Assembly: GCF_036669915.1 (NCBI RefSeq)
Contig: NC_089320.1
Coordinates: 3,514,629-3,578,628 of the forward strand
From: Pocillopora verrucosa
Taxonomy: Eukaryota > Cnidaria > Anthozoa > Scleractinia > Pocilloporidae
DNA length: 64,000 nucleotides
Direction of reading: 5' to 3'
The notes under the pieces are model-generated. The model worked only from the letters and a program-made list of their open reading frames with translations. It did no database searches and was not told where the DNA came from. The first letter of the stretch is position 1. Each line of letters starts with the position of its first letter. Shown here piece after piece: positions 1-13,965 of the stretch. The position numbers and the translations under genes were made by a program.

Positions 1-985
1 TGCTGGAATGATCCCCTTTAAAATGTGACTGGGCATGACTGAGGCATCAGAATAAAAATAATGATGAGGAAGATGAAAAGTATCATGAGAAAGAGGATAA
101 ATATGAGTATGAAAGAGGTAACTGGATGAAAATGAAAATGGAAAAACAATTTAAAGTAATCATTGAGGATGAAGATGTCTGAATCACAGAAGCATGAGGA
201 AGAAGAGGAGGAAAATCCATCAAAGACAAATTCCTGATTGGGAAGTCTGGGAGCATTTTTTTTCTTTTATCTTAATTAACCAAAAAAAAAAAATTAGAAC
301 ATACATGGGCATTTTCAATAAGCATTTAACCCTTTACACCCATTAAAGGATGTTGTGCACAATTTTTTTGAAAACTATATTTATTTATTTTTAACAGTTC
401 TGTCCACAATTGAACTACACGGCAAATTAAGATGTTACACTTGCCAAGGGTTAGAACTGACTTAGCTAAAAACTCAACTTTTTATTATAATATGGATCTG
501 TAATTTTCAATAAGCTAAATTTTTAGTGTTTTAAGATTTTATTCCTTTTTACTGTAACTGTATACAGCACTTATTTTATGATTAACTTAACTTTTCCGAG
601 GGTTTACCTGTAGAAGTAATATTTCAGCACGATTGTGAAGTTCATACCATTTTAATTTTTATCAGGGCCCCGATTAATAGCAGTGCTTAAGGCATCTGAA
701 TGGGATACCCTGAATAAATAAAGGTCTTCTTCTTCTTCTTCACCCAAACATCAGTATGCATATTCTCCATACTGTTCTCTATACATATCCTTACATGTTG
801 ACAAGGAGAATTTGTTTTATTAAAAATCAAGAGCTTTCAAATTAGTCTTTAGTTAGTGATCATTTCCTTTATTCTTGTGGCCTTAATGTGCAATTTGGGG
901 TTGATATTATTGTAAGGATCAGAAATTAGATGCTGAATGCACTCCTAGGAGTCAAAACATTAAAAGAGCTTAATTGCAACCTTAC
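1..985. other. Intron/flank, no exon seen; one MITE
   Basis: Left edge of the CLCN6 locus. A purine-rich GA tract occupies roughly 55-230. From about 742 to 965 there is a reverse copy of the 'ACTAGCATCTAATTTCTCC' MITE (family 1). No ClC C-terminal exon was recognised, so the remaining exons should lie off the window. Confidence 0.5.
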
Positions 986-3900
986 CTCACATGCTTGGAT
1001 CGAGAATACACATGCAAAATGCGATGCACTGTGAGATGCTTGTTCAATGCATTAAACCATGCTCCAAGGAGACCACCTACGAAGCCCATAGCTATAAAGA
1101 TCAGAACATCTTGTATGTTCCACAGGTTACAGTTCTCCTCTCCATGACACTTTGAGTTAATTGAAATGCAGGAAAGAGAATTCATTCATCAGTAATAATT
1201 GTAAATCTTATAAAGTTATTTACTCGCTAGTTGAAACTAGTATACAATTCAGACACTATTAATTTTGCTTTTATCTTAAAGTACAGTTAGTGAGGTCAAA
1301 AAATATACCTCACTTTATTGCCATCTTTTGTACATCTGAAACAGAATTACCTCCAATTCAACAAAAATATATTTCAAAAGCTAATTTTAAGTAAATGGTA
1401 TTAAAAGATCACTCTTACTTATGGTCAGCTTCAAAAAGTCCCTTCATCAAATATTGTTGAGACAAAAACAATAAGGATAATGATCTTGATGATCATGTAA
1501 GTCCTTTATATAAAGAGCTGTTGCCGGGAAATTTTTTTTAATTTAACACCTTGCAAAAATTGACAAAAGAATCCTAATGACCTTATGACCCCAAAGAGCC
1601 TCGTAATATCAAAATCATAAATTTCAAAGGGGTTTAATAATATTAAAGGTACTCACACTAAAAACTCCAAAGTTTAGTAATCCTGGTTGATTAAAAGAGC
1701 CCCAGCCATAGCCTTGTATGCCAGATAAACAAAAGTTTAATGTGAATGTGGAAGCCATAGAGCAGAAGAACTAAACACAATTTTGAAAAAATAAAATTCA
1801 GTGACACTTGAACTTCCATCCAATAAAACATTTCATAACATGTAATTTTGTGACAGCTGTTACTTTCTTTCTCATTTAACAACCTATACCAGTAGTAATT
1901 AATTAAGTTTTTATTTATGATAAGAAAAAATATTTTGTGGCCAGAAAGGATGGCCTGATTATAATCAAGATTGCCTTATAATACAACACTGAGTGGTCTT
2001 GGATCGACCTATGGCATGGTCATTGCACTGTCTTGCAATGCCCTTCTCAGCTCAAGAGTATAATTATTATCAGAACTCATTTCAAGGCCGAAAATGTTGT
2101 CCTCATGATGGACACCTGATAAAAATTGAAGGAGGATTTTACTAGCGAGGCAACAGTATCTGATCAGGAAGAACAGGAATTACATGGATGTGAAAAGGCA
2201 CATAACCATAATGGGCAACTAAGCTCTAACAAATAAACTTATTTCTAAAAGTTAGAGAATGAAGTGCACAACAGGAAATATTTTATTTACACTTCTCCAG
2301 GTAAGTCCCTGGTTCCAAAACGAACTTCCTTCCTCCAGACTAAACAACACTCCACCGATGGGTGCACCAAATGCAGCTGGAGAGGAAAAAAAATGAAGAT
2401 AAATCATTACAAAGTTTCAAATAGTCTATGCTAAGCATTTAGAGAAAAGCAATAGGAATGCTTTTGGACCAAATAAAAGTCATGCTTGATCTCAATTGGT
2501 AAAAAATTAAGTGCACTTTAGTCCATGTCTTAGTCTGTGCATTCTCAAAGTAAATGATTAGAAAGTATTTACCTGCCACTCCAGCAGCTGCTCCTCCAGA
2601 TACAAAATCTCTCTTCTCTCTGAAAGAATAGTGAAGGCAGAATGCACTTAGAAGAGATTTAACGATTTAACAATTTTAAAAAAGTGATTGATAAGTTGGC
2701 CCTTGCAGCTAATGACCAACACACCTGGTTGGATCTTATATCCTGCTTTCTAAGTATGAAATGACTTTAGACAGGTATTGATACACCTCCTGGAGAATTG
2801 CTTGTCCATGACAGTTCACCTCGGCAGTGGTTTAATACAGTTGGTACAAATTAATGGTTTAGAAAGCCAGGACTCCAAGGTAGTTCTGATGGCTTGGAGG
2901 GTCTCCTCTTCCTAAGAGGTCTGGGCTTCCTGAGGGAAACTTGAAGTTCAGATTCTTGCAGTTTGCATTTTCTGTATTTTGAGGTCTAGCTGTGCCAATT
3001 TGTCACTCACAGAAGCTTTATGTCCACTAGTCGTAAAAGCTCAATGGAGTATTGGACTGCATGGACAATGTTTAACCCTTTAACTTCCAGATCAATTTGA
3101 TCCTTACAGTCGACCATTCAATTCTATGTTAGTTGAGAGAATTTAATACTGGATCAACTAGTTATCCCCAAATTGATATTTTTCTTTATTCTCATCACTT
3201 ATCTGGTCGATATTGTATTGATACCGTATGGAGAATTCTGTCTTGGTCACTAATGGAAGTTAAAGGGCCAAGAGAAAATATATATATTTTTTTTAAATTT
3301 ATAGAATGTTCATCCTTATCATCAATAACATTATTATCAAATAGTAAAAAAAGTTGTCATGAATACCTATCTGTTCGGAAATAAGGAAGTTGAATTTGAT
3401 TTTACGAAATGCAATACTTTGGAACTGGCAAATTAAGAAAAAAGAACATTCTGTTTACAAAAATGTTTTGAATATTTCAAACCAGTTTTAGAATGGCTTT
3501 GAAACACAGTTTAGTTAGACAATAGCCAAACTTTGTTCAAATAACTGGCCCTAGGAGTGACCAGCATCTACATGTACATCTAGGCCCAGTTGTGTAAAAG
3601 GCAGATAACGCTATCCAACGGATAAATTGCTTTCCCAGATAAGTGATAGCTAAACCATGGTGTTATCCACTGGATAGAGTTTTTAATCCAGTGGATAGCA
3701 TTATCCAACCTCTGAACAACCAGGGCCTAGTTTCTCTGTGCATCACCTGAGGGATTCCAGCACCTATAATAGCACCACTGTGTATCATGGGTCCTTCTTT
3801 ACCAACATAAACCTGAATTTTTAACATTTAAAACAAATTTATCAAGAATAAATATACACAATTACATTGGTTTGATTAGGGACCCAACTCCAAGAAAACC

Positions 3901-5997
3901 CTCACTCCAGGAATTATATCTCACCTGGTTTTTTTAAAATTATTTTGAAAAATAAGTATAATTACAAAAGTCCATTTTAAATCAGTTTTTGACCTGGACC
4001 AGTGTTTGTTTGTTGTCCATCTCACAGATTGCTCATGTTGGATCATTTTTTTTTTTTTTTTTATTCCTTAACTTTTTTAATATCTTTATATCTGTATATT
4101 TATAAAACCTCTTTTCCTATGTATAGGCACCTTGCATGGATCTTTGTGTCCCATTGGTGCATTTTCCTTTTGGGCATTTATCCCTACAGTTTTTTAATAA
4201 TTCCTTCTCATCCTGTAAAAAGTATTATAATTCTATTTTCTACATTTTGATAGCCCACTAACGAAAGAGAGATAAAACATCCCCCCCTCCCCCTTTCCCT
4301 GCCCCCTTTCTCCCCCCCCCCTTTCTTTCCCTCCCCCCCCCCTTTCTCCCCCCCCCCTCCCAAAAAAGTTTCAGGGTGCAAGTTGTTTCTTCCATTGGTA
4401 AAAAACTTTTACTTCACTGTCTATTCTAGATTTTCACATTTTGTTTTAAGTCTTTCTTTTGTTTTTGTTTTTGCTTTTGTTTTTTTTTTGTTTTTTTTTT
4501 CTAAAATAAACTTACTTCTTGCTGAAAAAAGGTGAAAATTAAAAAAGTACCTACTAGAGCTGCAGATAAGTGCCTGCCTAAAATGATTGCCTACTCTTAA
4601 GGTCCATAGCTTAATTAGCATTCCGCAGCACTAAACTGATTAATTATATATGGTAAGTATATATAATTATGTAGATAAGAAAACTTATCAAATAAAACTA
4701 TCACACTTAGAGAAAGGAAACACTTTCAACAACCTTCATTGTGTGATTGTTCACAATCCAGGCTGGGCCTGGAACTGTTTAATTCTTCTCAACCTAAGAG
4801 GATGTGTCAAAATCTGCAACTTACCTCCAGCAACACTAAACAGCACACCAACTGCCTTACAAACAAGAGTTTTGAGCCGCACTACATGAGGAACCTACAA
4901 TGTCAAGAAAAAGAAACATCTGAAAGAGGCAAATTTTAGGCAGGGTTGGGAAGAGGGGGGATATGAGATCAGAGCCCTAAACCAGATTTTTTGTAGAAAG
5001 ATAGACAAGTTGAACATGCTCCTACAAAAGCTTGAATAAATGTGGAACCCTAAGGTTGACTAGCATCAATTTCTCCTTACAATATCATCCCTGGATCACA
5101 CATTAAGGTCATGAGAATAAAGGAAATGATCACCAATGAAAGAAGCTCTTGATTGGTGAACAAATTCTCCTTGTCAGCACCTTAAGACATGTGTAAAGAG
5201 CAGTATGGAGAATATGCATGCTGATGTTTTATGTAAAGGGTAAACAACCTGCACTCCATTTAAGTAACACTTGATTTCTGGAATTCCACTCCCAGCTGCT
5301 ACTGGCTAAAAATGAGATCAAATTGATTCATCACATCTAATAAATAAATGGAAGAAAGAGTATGGAGAATTGGATACTGATGTTAGGTGTAAGGGTTAAA
5401 CAACTGTAAAGGATTACGAAGTTAAAGACATGATTCTCTATTATTCTCTCATCCTGCTAGTAGGATGCGTGTCCATCAGTAATATCCATGCATCAGCAGT
5501 TTATTAAGCTTCCCTGACAATTCAATGGTACCCATTTACACTCCTTGTAGGAGAGAGGTGCTGTGGAAGCCCTGTTATCAATCTTACCTGATTCCCCACC
5601 CCCACCTAGCTAGCAGTTGTCAAACTTCCCTGAGTCCTTCCCTGACAGTTTTCCCATACCTATTTATTCTAGTGGGTGGAGAGGGGCAGTGTAGTCTGGA
5701 GCAATAAGAAAGTCTCACTTACAACTACTGGCTAATGGCTATACCACCTCACCTAAAAGTTGACTGAATCTGTTGTCTGAAACTGTCAAAAAACATCTAT
5801 TGTCTCTCACAGCCAAACAGAATCATGCACACACATCACGTTTATGATATACCAAATTAGAAAAGCACATGTACTTTTGTTGATTCCTTACCTCAATAAC
5901 ACACAGAATCCCAGCTATAAGACAAAATACTCCATTGAAGCCATCAATATTAGTAGAGTAACAGCTAAGCAACCAGAAGCAGTGCACTCCTTAAGGG
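986..5997 (-). CDS. CLCN6: CLCN6-type chloride/proton exchanger, internal exons (partial, frame-broken)
   Basis: Voltage-gated ClC family member of the ClC-6/7 branch, a 2Cl-/H+ exchanger of late endosomes and lysosomes. Exons seen, 5' to 3' on the minus strand: 5997-5892, 5305-5249, 4894-4825, 3812-3747, 2619-2573, 2376-2291, 1770-1657, 1149-986, nearly all with GT-AG borders. They encode in order [19 protein letters not shown], the selectivity-filter signature [50 protein letters not shown] (gating glutamate included), [18 protein letters not shown] and [34 protein letters not shown] points to ClC-6 rather than ClC-7. The C-terminal membrane segments and CBS domains lie left of the window. 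An exon of about 60 nt expected between 3747 and 2619 was not found. Two junctions do not stay in frame: one base appears missing at 5941-5942 and two at about 3806-3809. Family call is firm; functionality is open. Confidence 0.88.
3072..3269 (+). repeat. MITE family 2 (TTAACCCTTTAACT ends)
   Basis: About 200 bp with inverted ends (TTTAACCCTTTAACTTCCAG ... GGAAGTTAAAGGGCC). The body TTAGTTnGAGAATTTnnTATTGGATCAACT...TCTGTCTTGGTCACT recurs in this window at 8342-8556, 13966-14191, 17078-17116 plus 17292-17467, 54891-55080, 61381-61553 and 61905-62104. Non-coding; here inside a CLCN6 intron. Confidence 0.8.
3580..3730. repeat. MITE with CTAGGCCC termini
   Basis: Inverted ends CTAGGCCCAGTTGT and ACAACCAGGGCCTAG flank subterminal inverted GATAACGCTATCC / GGATAGCATTATCC. 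About 150 bp, non-coding, in a CLCN6 intron immediately next to the filter exon (3747-3812). Confidence 0.7.
4283..4500. repeat. Polypyrimidine tract followed by (T)nG tract
   Basis: 4283-4363 is almost pure C/T with C runs of 7-10; 4440-4500 is a TTTTG-type low-complexity run. Intronic, no coding signal. The mirror-like C/T tract could form triplex DNA and is hard to assemble. Confidence 0.8.
5047..5245 (+). repeat. MITE family 1
   Basis: Consensus body GTGACTAGCATCTAATTTCT CC...ATTAAGGTCATGAGAATAAA...AACAAATTCTCCTTGTCAGC...CAGTATGGAGAATATGCAT, ends on TAAAGGGTTAA-type sequence. It ends four bases before the CLCN6 exon at 5249, so it lies over the exon's donor-side intron sequence. Other copies: 742-965 (reverse), 8898-9125 (reverse), 17111-17294, 47788-47996 (reverse), 52860-53064 (reverse), 53620-53730 (partial), 54168-54608 (split by a SINE). 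Confidence 0.8.
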
Positions 5998-8900
5998 CTG
6001 ATTTCCAAACAATAGTGAGGAACAACGTCAAGAATCATCATCAAAGGTAAATCCACTGCACTCTCTATTAATACTTCAAATCCACTCATGATGAAATGCC
6101 AATGAATATGTATACCTTAGCTTAAATCTTAACTTACATCCATAAAGTGCTACTAACATTAGATTTCAAACAGTTGAGAGTAAAGTTCAAAATTTACCAA
6201 CTTTCTACTTACAAAAAGCAATTCTGTTTACTAATGTAAACATCAAGTTCATACATGTATATTGAGTTACTAAGTTAGGAATTTTGGAGTTTGCTTCATG
6301 CATGTGGAGTTGAGAACCAGGACAGTTTGTGACCCTATTGACACAAAACTCCTCAGCCAACATCTCTCTTTTCTTGTACTTCTCTGCCTTTTTAAATATT
6401 ATCTATAAAATTTTTTTAATTATAAAATTAACTTCATCTGTTTACTTATTTTTTAGCAAATCTGTTGGCCGCTAAACGCCCTGATGCTACACCAAAAGAT
6501 GGTTTTTAGACTGTTAAATAACATAGGCGTATACAAAGTAAAAAAAGATACATGTGGTCAATAGTATGCAATTTCCACGTTGTCAAAAGCGCATCACAAA
6601 TAGTCAATAAAAACAGCCACCTACAAAAAAATTGGAACAAAAAATTAATGGATAGTACAAAAATGGCAGATTGATGAAATTGCACTAGGCTGATAGAATT
6701 TTCATGGATTTGAATGATTTTTTGGTACCTTCAATCAGTCAAATTTGTCAAAGCGAAATCAGCTTGGCTAAATTGATCCTTTTGACCAATATTGGTCAAA
6801 TTTGTCTAAGCAAACTTAGGCTTGACCGATTCAACAATTTTGACAAAATTTGCCATGCATTTCTGAACATGTCTAGCCAGAACTTGAATCCAGACCTCTT
6901 GACCTAGAGTCCAGCACAGGGGAGTTTAGTGTTTTAGTCCTGGGCTTTTCTTCCATATCCCACACCATTTATCAAATTAATCATTCTCAGTTTGATAGTT
7001 TTGTCTTTTTGTTTCTCTTTCTTTTTTTGTTTTTTTCTTTTTTGCACATCATCAATGGCAATTGCTTTTACCATTTTATATACTGACTTTAATAAATGGA
7101 AAAGTTCATTCAGGAAATTCTTCCCTCTTTTATAGTTTTTTCCTGAGTGATGCATCGACATTATTTAAAACTTTTCTAGGGCTTTGCTACTCTTCCCAAG
7201 CGCATGTCAAGATCCCAATAGCACCTGTCACCAACCATCTGACTACCGCTTGCCCCAAAAGTGACTGATTTACCATAAGAAATAAGAAAAATTTGATTAA
7301 AAGCTGTGGTGTTTATATCTACACATAACAGTGGAGAGGTCAGAGGGAATGGTGACCAATGAGAATAAGGATGGGAGGGGTATAGAAAGTGCCAGCAATG
7401 TGAAATGAGAGATTTGTTGATGGGAAACATGCAAAATGGGATATGGGAAATAGAAATATGGGAGGTAGGAGATGGGCAGATGGGGAGATTGGAGATTGGA
7501 GATTAGAGATTAGATATTGGAGATCTAAGATTGGAAATTGGAAAATGTAAAAAAAATGAAAATAGGAGATAGAAAATGAGAGATGAAAAAGAGATGGGAA
7601 CAAATACTTATACTATTGTGTTCCTCACTAAATCTAAAGTGTCTTGCAATAAGGGCTCAAGACATGTTCCATTGAAGGACAAGGGAATATACCTTAGAAT
7701 ATATTAACCTGTTGCCCTCCTCTTCTCATTAATGGGGTTGTAAATTATCTTGAACTACCACAGGTCTAGGATTGACCATCTAAAAGGTTGCAGGGAGAGA
7801 GAAGAAATTCTAGAGACATGAAATCAATTAAGTGTTTGTTTAGGCATTCTTAAAACCAGATTGTCGCGACAGCCCTCACCTAATTTAGCAAATGGTGTCT
7901 TCTGTATATTTACTGACTGATGGTATCAATACCAATCAATGACCAACCCCTTTTTGCTATTAGCTGATACTCATGCTATAATAATGCAATTTCAATTTGT
8001 TATTACATGTATTCACTGAGAAAAAAAATCTCAATTGTTACTAACACTGCATTAACTCAACATTACAAACACTTGGAAAAAGTAACACGGCGCGTTCAGG
8101 CTTTTAATTCAGAAGTATTCAACAATATTTTTACCCTTTTATCTCTGGATGCAAGCATTCTTGAAAATGTCTTGTTTTTTTTTTGGTAGGCAGACCACAT
8201 AATCTAGGCTCTGTAACGGAAAAATTAAGTCTCAGACAGTCTAATAAATAAGTGACAGATTCATTTATCAGTTGAAATGTAAATTGAATTGAATAATTTT
8301 TGCAGTAACAGACAGGGATATTGATGAATTTATAAATTTCAGTTACCCCTTTAACTTCCCTACCAAGTTTCTAATTCTCCTCACTGTCAGACCATACAAT
8401 TCTTACACAAGTTAGTTCGAGAGAATTTAATATTGGATCAATTAATTATCCCCAAATTAATCTTTTTTCTTAATTCTCATTACTTATCGTGGTTGATTAT
8501 TGTATTGATAGGGAATGAGGAAATTCTGTCTTGTTCACTCATGGGAGTTAAAGGGCACTCCCTTTCAGGTTTTGAGACAGTACTTGCTCAGTCTAGTTGC
8601 CATTATTTTATATTTGTGTACATTAACCTCCATTGGCCTGTACAACGTCTTTAAAAACAATAGGATGTTCATTCAAAAGCAATTAAGAAAAAAATTTATT
8701 TGCCACTAAATAATAATACTCCTGATACTTGCTTTAATGAACGAGGGCTTAAAAACCTGTTTTAAAGCAAAAAATTTGATAAGAAGAAAAAACACTGTTA
8801 TTCAAGGATGGGCATTGATTATACCAAATTCTTAGAACTCAAATTAGAAGAAATTTTTTACAGACAGTGTTAATAATTTATAGCTAGATCTTGGGAGTTA

Positions 8901-10300
8901 ACCCTTTACTCCTAACATCAGTATTCATACATGTATTCTCCATACTGTTTCTCTGTAAATTTACTATGGTGCTGAAAAGGAGAATTCGTAATATCTAACA
9001 ATCAAGAGTTTCTTTAGTTTGGTGATCATTTCTTTAATTCTCGTGACATTAAAGTGTGATTCAGTGGATCTCGATATTTGTTAGGAGAAATTACATACCT
9101 TCACTCTTAGGGATTAAAGGGTTGACGGGTTAACTCTAATGCTATCGATCCCCTCATAGTCCGTTCCCTTGGAAGTTTTGATCCTGCTTGCATATGTCCT
9201 TCCAGCATTAAGCTCCATCTAATAGAGGAAATTCTATTCAGCCTCTTACTCAAAATACCCAAATTGGACTGATCTCGAGCAATTTCTAATAGCAAGTGGT
9301 CTCGACTTGCTTTGGTTTTGCTTTACTCACTTGTTCTGTGCGTAGTGCAGAAAACTTGTACCAATCTCTAACCCAATAAAATTTGCACTACAACCACTCC
9401 AACTTGTTCACTAACGTCGTCCCCAATGCCTCAAGCTGGGTCCTGGTTTTCATTTTGAGTTCTTATAGGTTAATCGATGATGTTAACCTTCGTGTTCTGA
9501 TGTTGTAGCTGTTGATATTACTTTTCATTGGTTTTGATTGTTAGACACTTTATTGTGACTAGATGGTTCTCATCCTGGTGATTATAGCAGGGGTGCTAAC
9601 TTTCAAAATGACTACCTCATACTTTTTCAGTTATACAAAAGAAGAAATAAACATGATAAAAACAAATCAAAGTGTGTTATACAAAAGATGCTTATACGAG
9701 TATGGAGTCACTCTTCTCAAAACAAACTTTAAGATAGCACGTAAACAAAGGGTTTTCAACCATTAACCCAATTTACAAAAAAATTTGTTTCTAAAACTGG
9801 CCATCACTACCATTGTCCTTAGTAGCTGGAAACTGATGCGGTATCAGCCCTCTGGAAAACACCAGACCCCTCCTCTCCCCCTCCTCTTTTCCAACCTGGA
9901 GACATGGGGGAGGGGGAGGGGGACTTTTTTGTTCAAACCATGGAGAATAAATTGAGGCGAGTACAAAGATCCAGATAGTTTTTTCGTCCATGATCTGTGC
10001 AAACCTCCTTTTTTTTTCAGTTTAAGTGTGTTCCGTTCAGACAAAGACTATAGAGACTTTAAGTCCTAAGCCGTCCATATTAAACACGCTTTTGACAACT
10101 ATTTTCTCGTTCCTTTATGTCTTTTCCGGCGTGCAAGGGAAAGACCTCAGAAGTCAGCATCATATTTGGCTTCAGAGTGTGCTGGCACATTGAATTGCCA
10201 ACCATATGGATTCCATCATTTCTAACTATGATGCAAAATTGTAGCTTGTAAATTTAGGCGAATTGTATCCTGTAAATTTAGGAGAAATCCCTCACTTACC
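5998..10300. other. Intronic/5' region of CLCN6, no confident exon
   Basis: No N-terminal ClC exon was identified. Contents: a GGAGATT-type imperfect tandem stretch at 7437-7600; MITE family 2 at 8342-8556; MITE family 1 (reverse) at 8898-9125; a G-rich run GGGGGAGGGGGAGGGGG at about 9906-9922 that could fold into a G-quadruplex. The short open frames here lack family resemblance. Confidence 0.5.
8898..9125 (-). repeat. MITE family 1, reverse copy
   Basis: Ends TTAACCCTTTACTCC ... GGATTAAAGGGTTGAC. The body is the reverse of the copy at 5047-5245. Immediately left is AGATCTTGGGAGTTAA, the end motif of the related family 3, so two insertions abut. Confidence 0.7.
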
Positions 10301-10301
10301 A

Positions 10302-10420
10302 GCTCCTGAGACCGATCAGGGGAATTGAATGGCGACAGTCCTCTCTTGGTCTTCCATCAGCAATCAACAAGCGCTTTTTCCCCACTTTCAAAGAGAGGCA
10401 CTCAGATCAACGATTCTCGT
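10302..10420 (-). other. Possible 5' exon upstream of CLCN6
   Basis: On the minus strand a good donor (GTAAGT) follows an ATG with a short frame (MEDQERTVAIQFP then TGA at a run of four C). With one more C the frame would stay open to the donor. It lies in a comparatively GC-rich patch (10300-10650) that looks like a promoter. Could be the first coding or 5'UTR exon of CLCN6; no similarity to known ClC N-termini was seen. Confidence 0.25.
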
Positions 10421-10649
10421 TTACTCTCGTTTGTTCACCGAGAAACCTCAACGTATCGGTTTTCAGTCTATTTGCCCCCTCGCCATTTCGTCTCCGTCGT
10501 ATACTACACCTGTTCTACAACTTGCGATCTGTTCAAGTCGACAGTATCCTGGAAACGAATGCTGCGACCGGTACTCCGATCATTTCCGCCAAGACAAACA
10601 GACGAGTAAATCTTCCGTTAGGATTTTTCATGATTTCTAAAAGGTACTT

Positions 10650-13433
10650 GCTGTGAGTATGATTTTAAGACACTAAATATTTGTTTTGTTATATTTAAAA
10701 TGGCTTCATTTCATAAAGGCAAAAACTATGAGCTTCGAGTATCGCACAAATCCATTCTTACATCACCCAGCTTGTTCCTTTCCTGTCTTTGTTGACCGTT
10801 TTTAAGGCTGGGTACTAAGTCAGAACAAAGTTGTAAGCTTCGGGCCCGGCTTGGCAGAGGCAAGATAATGCTGCGTAAATATTTGTTCCTTGTAAGTCCA
10901 GTCTTCTTTACGAACAGTTCCTAATGGTGTAGTTAGAAGGTAAGCACTAAATTTTAGATTCTTTTTATTAAAATATTTTACTCATCTCTTCCTTTGAAAT
11001 TGCATCTGGCAAATTCGTGCCTCCTTACATGCCTATTTACATTTCAGCAAGATTATCCCGCGACAGTTTTTCTCCAATTTTTGTCCGTCGATTTGAAGTC
11101 TTAAAGCTTCACTTTTCTACCTACTGTTTTTTAAAGATCTTTTAAGTAATAAGAGGTAATTTTTAATTCAGAAATGAGCGAAAAGCGGAGGATTTTATTA
11201 ACACTTTCTATCTATTGCTCTCATTGTTCCCTCTTCAGGAAGTTCTTTTTTTTCCTTCTGCGTAGCTGCGATCAATCGTTTGTGAAATACCAGATCGTTT
11301 CGCCTCCCAGAAATGACTTCACCCTCTCCTCATTTTGATAGACTGTAAGCAAAATAGATTTTCCTTTAGTTTGTAATTCATATTTTATCATAGTCCAATG
11401 TTAAAAGTTTTTAATTTCCAGCCAAGTCAGTTCAGAGGAAGACCTACGCACGGTTATTGTATTTAATTTAAACCCACGTCCCTGCATTTTGGAAATATTG
11501 ATGTGGTCTCGTGGAAGTTTAATATCTGATCATTGGTATGTTAAATATATGTTCAGTATTCAACTCATTTACGTCCCTATATGATGAATAAAACTTCCAA
11601 GAAAGTTGTTTCGGTCCTCATTTAAAATTCGAAAGTGTTAAACGAAGACATGCAAGTGAGCATTGAATAGGCTTTTGTCTCTATAAGCTCACTCACAAAA
11701 GCTGGTTGGTTTTATTTCCTTAATTGGATCTCTGTGCTTGTAAATATAAAATCTATTTGTAAAAACAAACGATCATTCCACGCATATTGAGGAATCTCTA
11801 CACTTTTCTTCATCTCATGTAAGAAATAATTTTTACATAATAAACTTTTCGATTACCCACATTTTTCCCTCTAATAACAGAATAGAGAGTAAGAGAAAAT
11901 GTGCATTATGGACCCGTACAATTAAAAGGTCTTGGGAAAAAAGTTCCTTTAAAGACATATTTTGTTTGTGATATTTCCGTCAGCTCATACCTTTTCCCAA
12001 ATTGACATATAGTTTCCTTGATAACTGCACTCGGCCTATTTTATCAATAAAATTGAGATTGTAATGCAAATGTGTATGCCAATTGCTCATCAGTTTCTTT
12101 AATTTCTTTTGAAGTTGATGTTTCTTAATGTAAACTTAATAATCAGAATCCTTAATCTTTTGAGACAGGCAGGCTGATCCTCATGTAATTGGTAACTGGT
12201 TGTCGTCTGTGATTTTCATTTAAAATGGAACTATCTTTAATGAATATAACACTCTCTAACATTTTCAATCAGTGAGGCAAAAAGGTTAATAACCTTCTCA
12301 ATAACAATTTCCTCATCCAAGGTATCTGCCAACTGTACATGTACAGTCAAACTTTGATTGTCTGCTCCTTGATAATCCACACCTGCCTCTCTGTTTCCTG
12401 TTCTCCTTGGCCAAATTTAATGCTGACAGTTTATTTATGCGCAATGATATGAGAAAGTGCTTGATTTCATGCCACAAAATTGATTTAAAAGATGCATAAA
12501 TTACTTCTTATTTAAGAATTCAACTTATTACTTCCCAGACATGTCATCAACTTGTAAATGTAATTGCTCCCTAATGATTCCCATTTGTTTTTAGAGAACA
12601 GACAGTGGCTTATCACTATGTGACTTTTATCACAATTATTATGGGGTCATCATAATAATTATCATACCAAATCCTTCCCTCTCATTTTACAAGGAAATAT
12701 TTTAGTGTATCAGCAAGTAGCGTAAAATTGTTAATTGGGGATCTCAGAAGTTTAAGCGTTAAGGGTCAATGATTTATTGAGCAAGTGACCATTAAGTTCC
12801 AGCAAATGCCAGCAAACCCTAGAAGAGACAAACATAGTAATAAGTCACTAGATCCATGCTAACCGTCAAAACTCTGACGGGAAATGAGAGATGGTTTTGA
12901 GTCAATGGCATTTTGACATTATCTGGATTGTGTTGAAATTCAATAATTGTGGTTTATAACCTGTTTATAACAATTATTACCATTCTTTAGGGCACAATCC
13001 AATAGTCATTTTTGTAGATTAACGTTTGTTTTTGAAGGTAGAACTTTTCGATGGGAATGTTTAGGTTTCAGGACGTCTAGCTAAAATGTATTGGATTTAC
13101 GTAGATGTTATTGATGTTTGTATCAATGGTGATAAAGGGTTGGTACATGTCAAGTAATTTTTTTTTATCGCTCTTGACTTCTTTGATGTTTTATAGACCA
13201 ATGTTTTAGTTTAAGTTCACATTATCAATTGAAAGTACAATTTGGAGGTCAAGGACAAGTAGAGTTAGTTCAAGTTAACAGGGAGTTGCTTGAGCTAGCC
13301 AAGTTTGAGTCAGAGGGTGTTTGAACTTTAATTTGTAGGATTTCCTAGTTTCACCAAATAATCTTGTTTTTTTGTTTTGGTTTTTTCCTGATGCAGTGCA
13401 TGAACCCTTAGAGGATTTTTTTAACTTATTACC
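10650..13433. other. Intergenic, no gene seen
   Basis: AT-rich sequence between the CLCN6 5' region and the RING-CH locus. No ORF with recognisable similarity, no tRNA fold, and no clear repeat copies except scattered simple A/T runs. It may hold promoter or 5'UTR sequence of either neighbour. Confidence 0.4.
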
Positions 13434-13507
13434 ATGGCAGCAGTGGAAGTGACTACTGGAACATCCAGACGATGGAGACATCTACATCTTGCTTCCGTGC
13501 TGCCAAA
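13434..13507 (+). other. Candidate first coding exon (ACCATGG start)
   Basis: ATG in a strong context (TTACCATGGCAG) opens MAAVEVTTGTSRRWRHLHLA... and runs to a possible donor GTAAAAG at 13508. It lies 1 kb upstream of the RING-CH exon, but its end phase (2) does not match the 14565 acceptor, so at least one more exon would be needed. Speculative. Confidence 0.2.
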
Positions 13508-13965
13508 GTAAAAGTTGTTGCCCCATTTGGTCATTCTTTAATTTCCTGGAGCATCCTCCTCCCATGCTCAATGATGGCCACCAGGTAGAAAACAGTTGAG
13601 ACTGTATAAGCAGTACTGCTAAATTAAATTAAGCAGATCACCCTGGTTGTTGAGCAAGTTTTATCCTAGTAGTTTACAGTAATTTTGCACCTCTATTAAC
13701 TAAGTGCCAACTGCCTGTTTGTATCATTTTTCCAGCCTGTACATTGGAAGGTCACTTAAAGTGGAACCACTAAAATAAGACCAAGAATAATCTTTCAGAT
13801 AAATTTTTATCCACATTTGATCTCCCAGAATCAATGTTGGGCCCCTATAGTATTTTTTAGCTATTTTTGAATTAAATGTGCATAAAAATTTCACAATGTT
13901 TATCATGTTGTTTACTATACTCCTGTCCTGTGGCACCTGTATTATTTAATAAACAGTCACCTGTA

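Noticed and set aside
2881-2960. Minus-strand stretch reading [16 protein letters not shown] as the missing CLCN6 exon
   Set aside because: Similarity to the expected ClC segment is superficial and the acceptor phase does not fit; probably repeat-derived.
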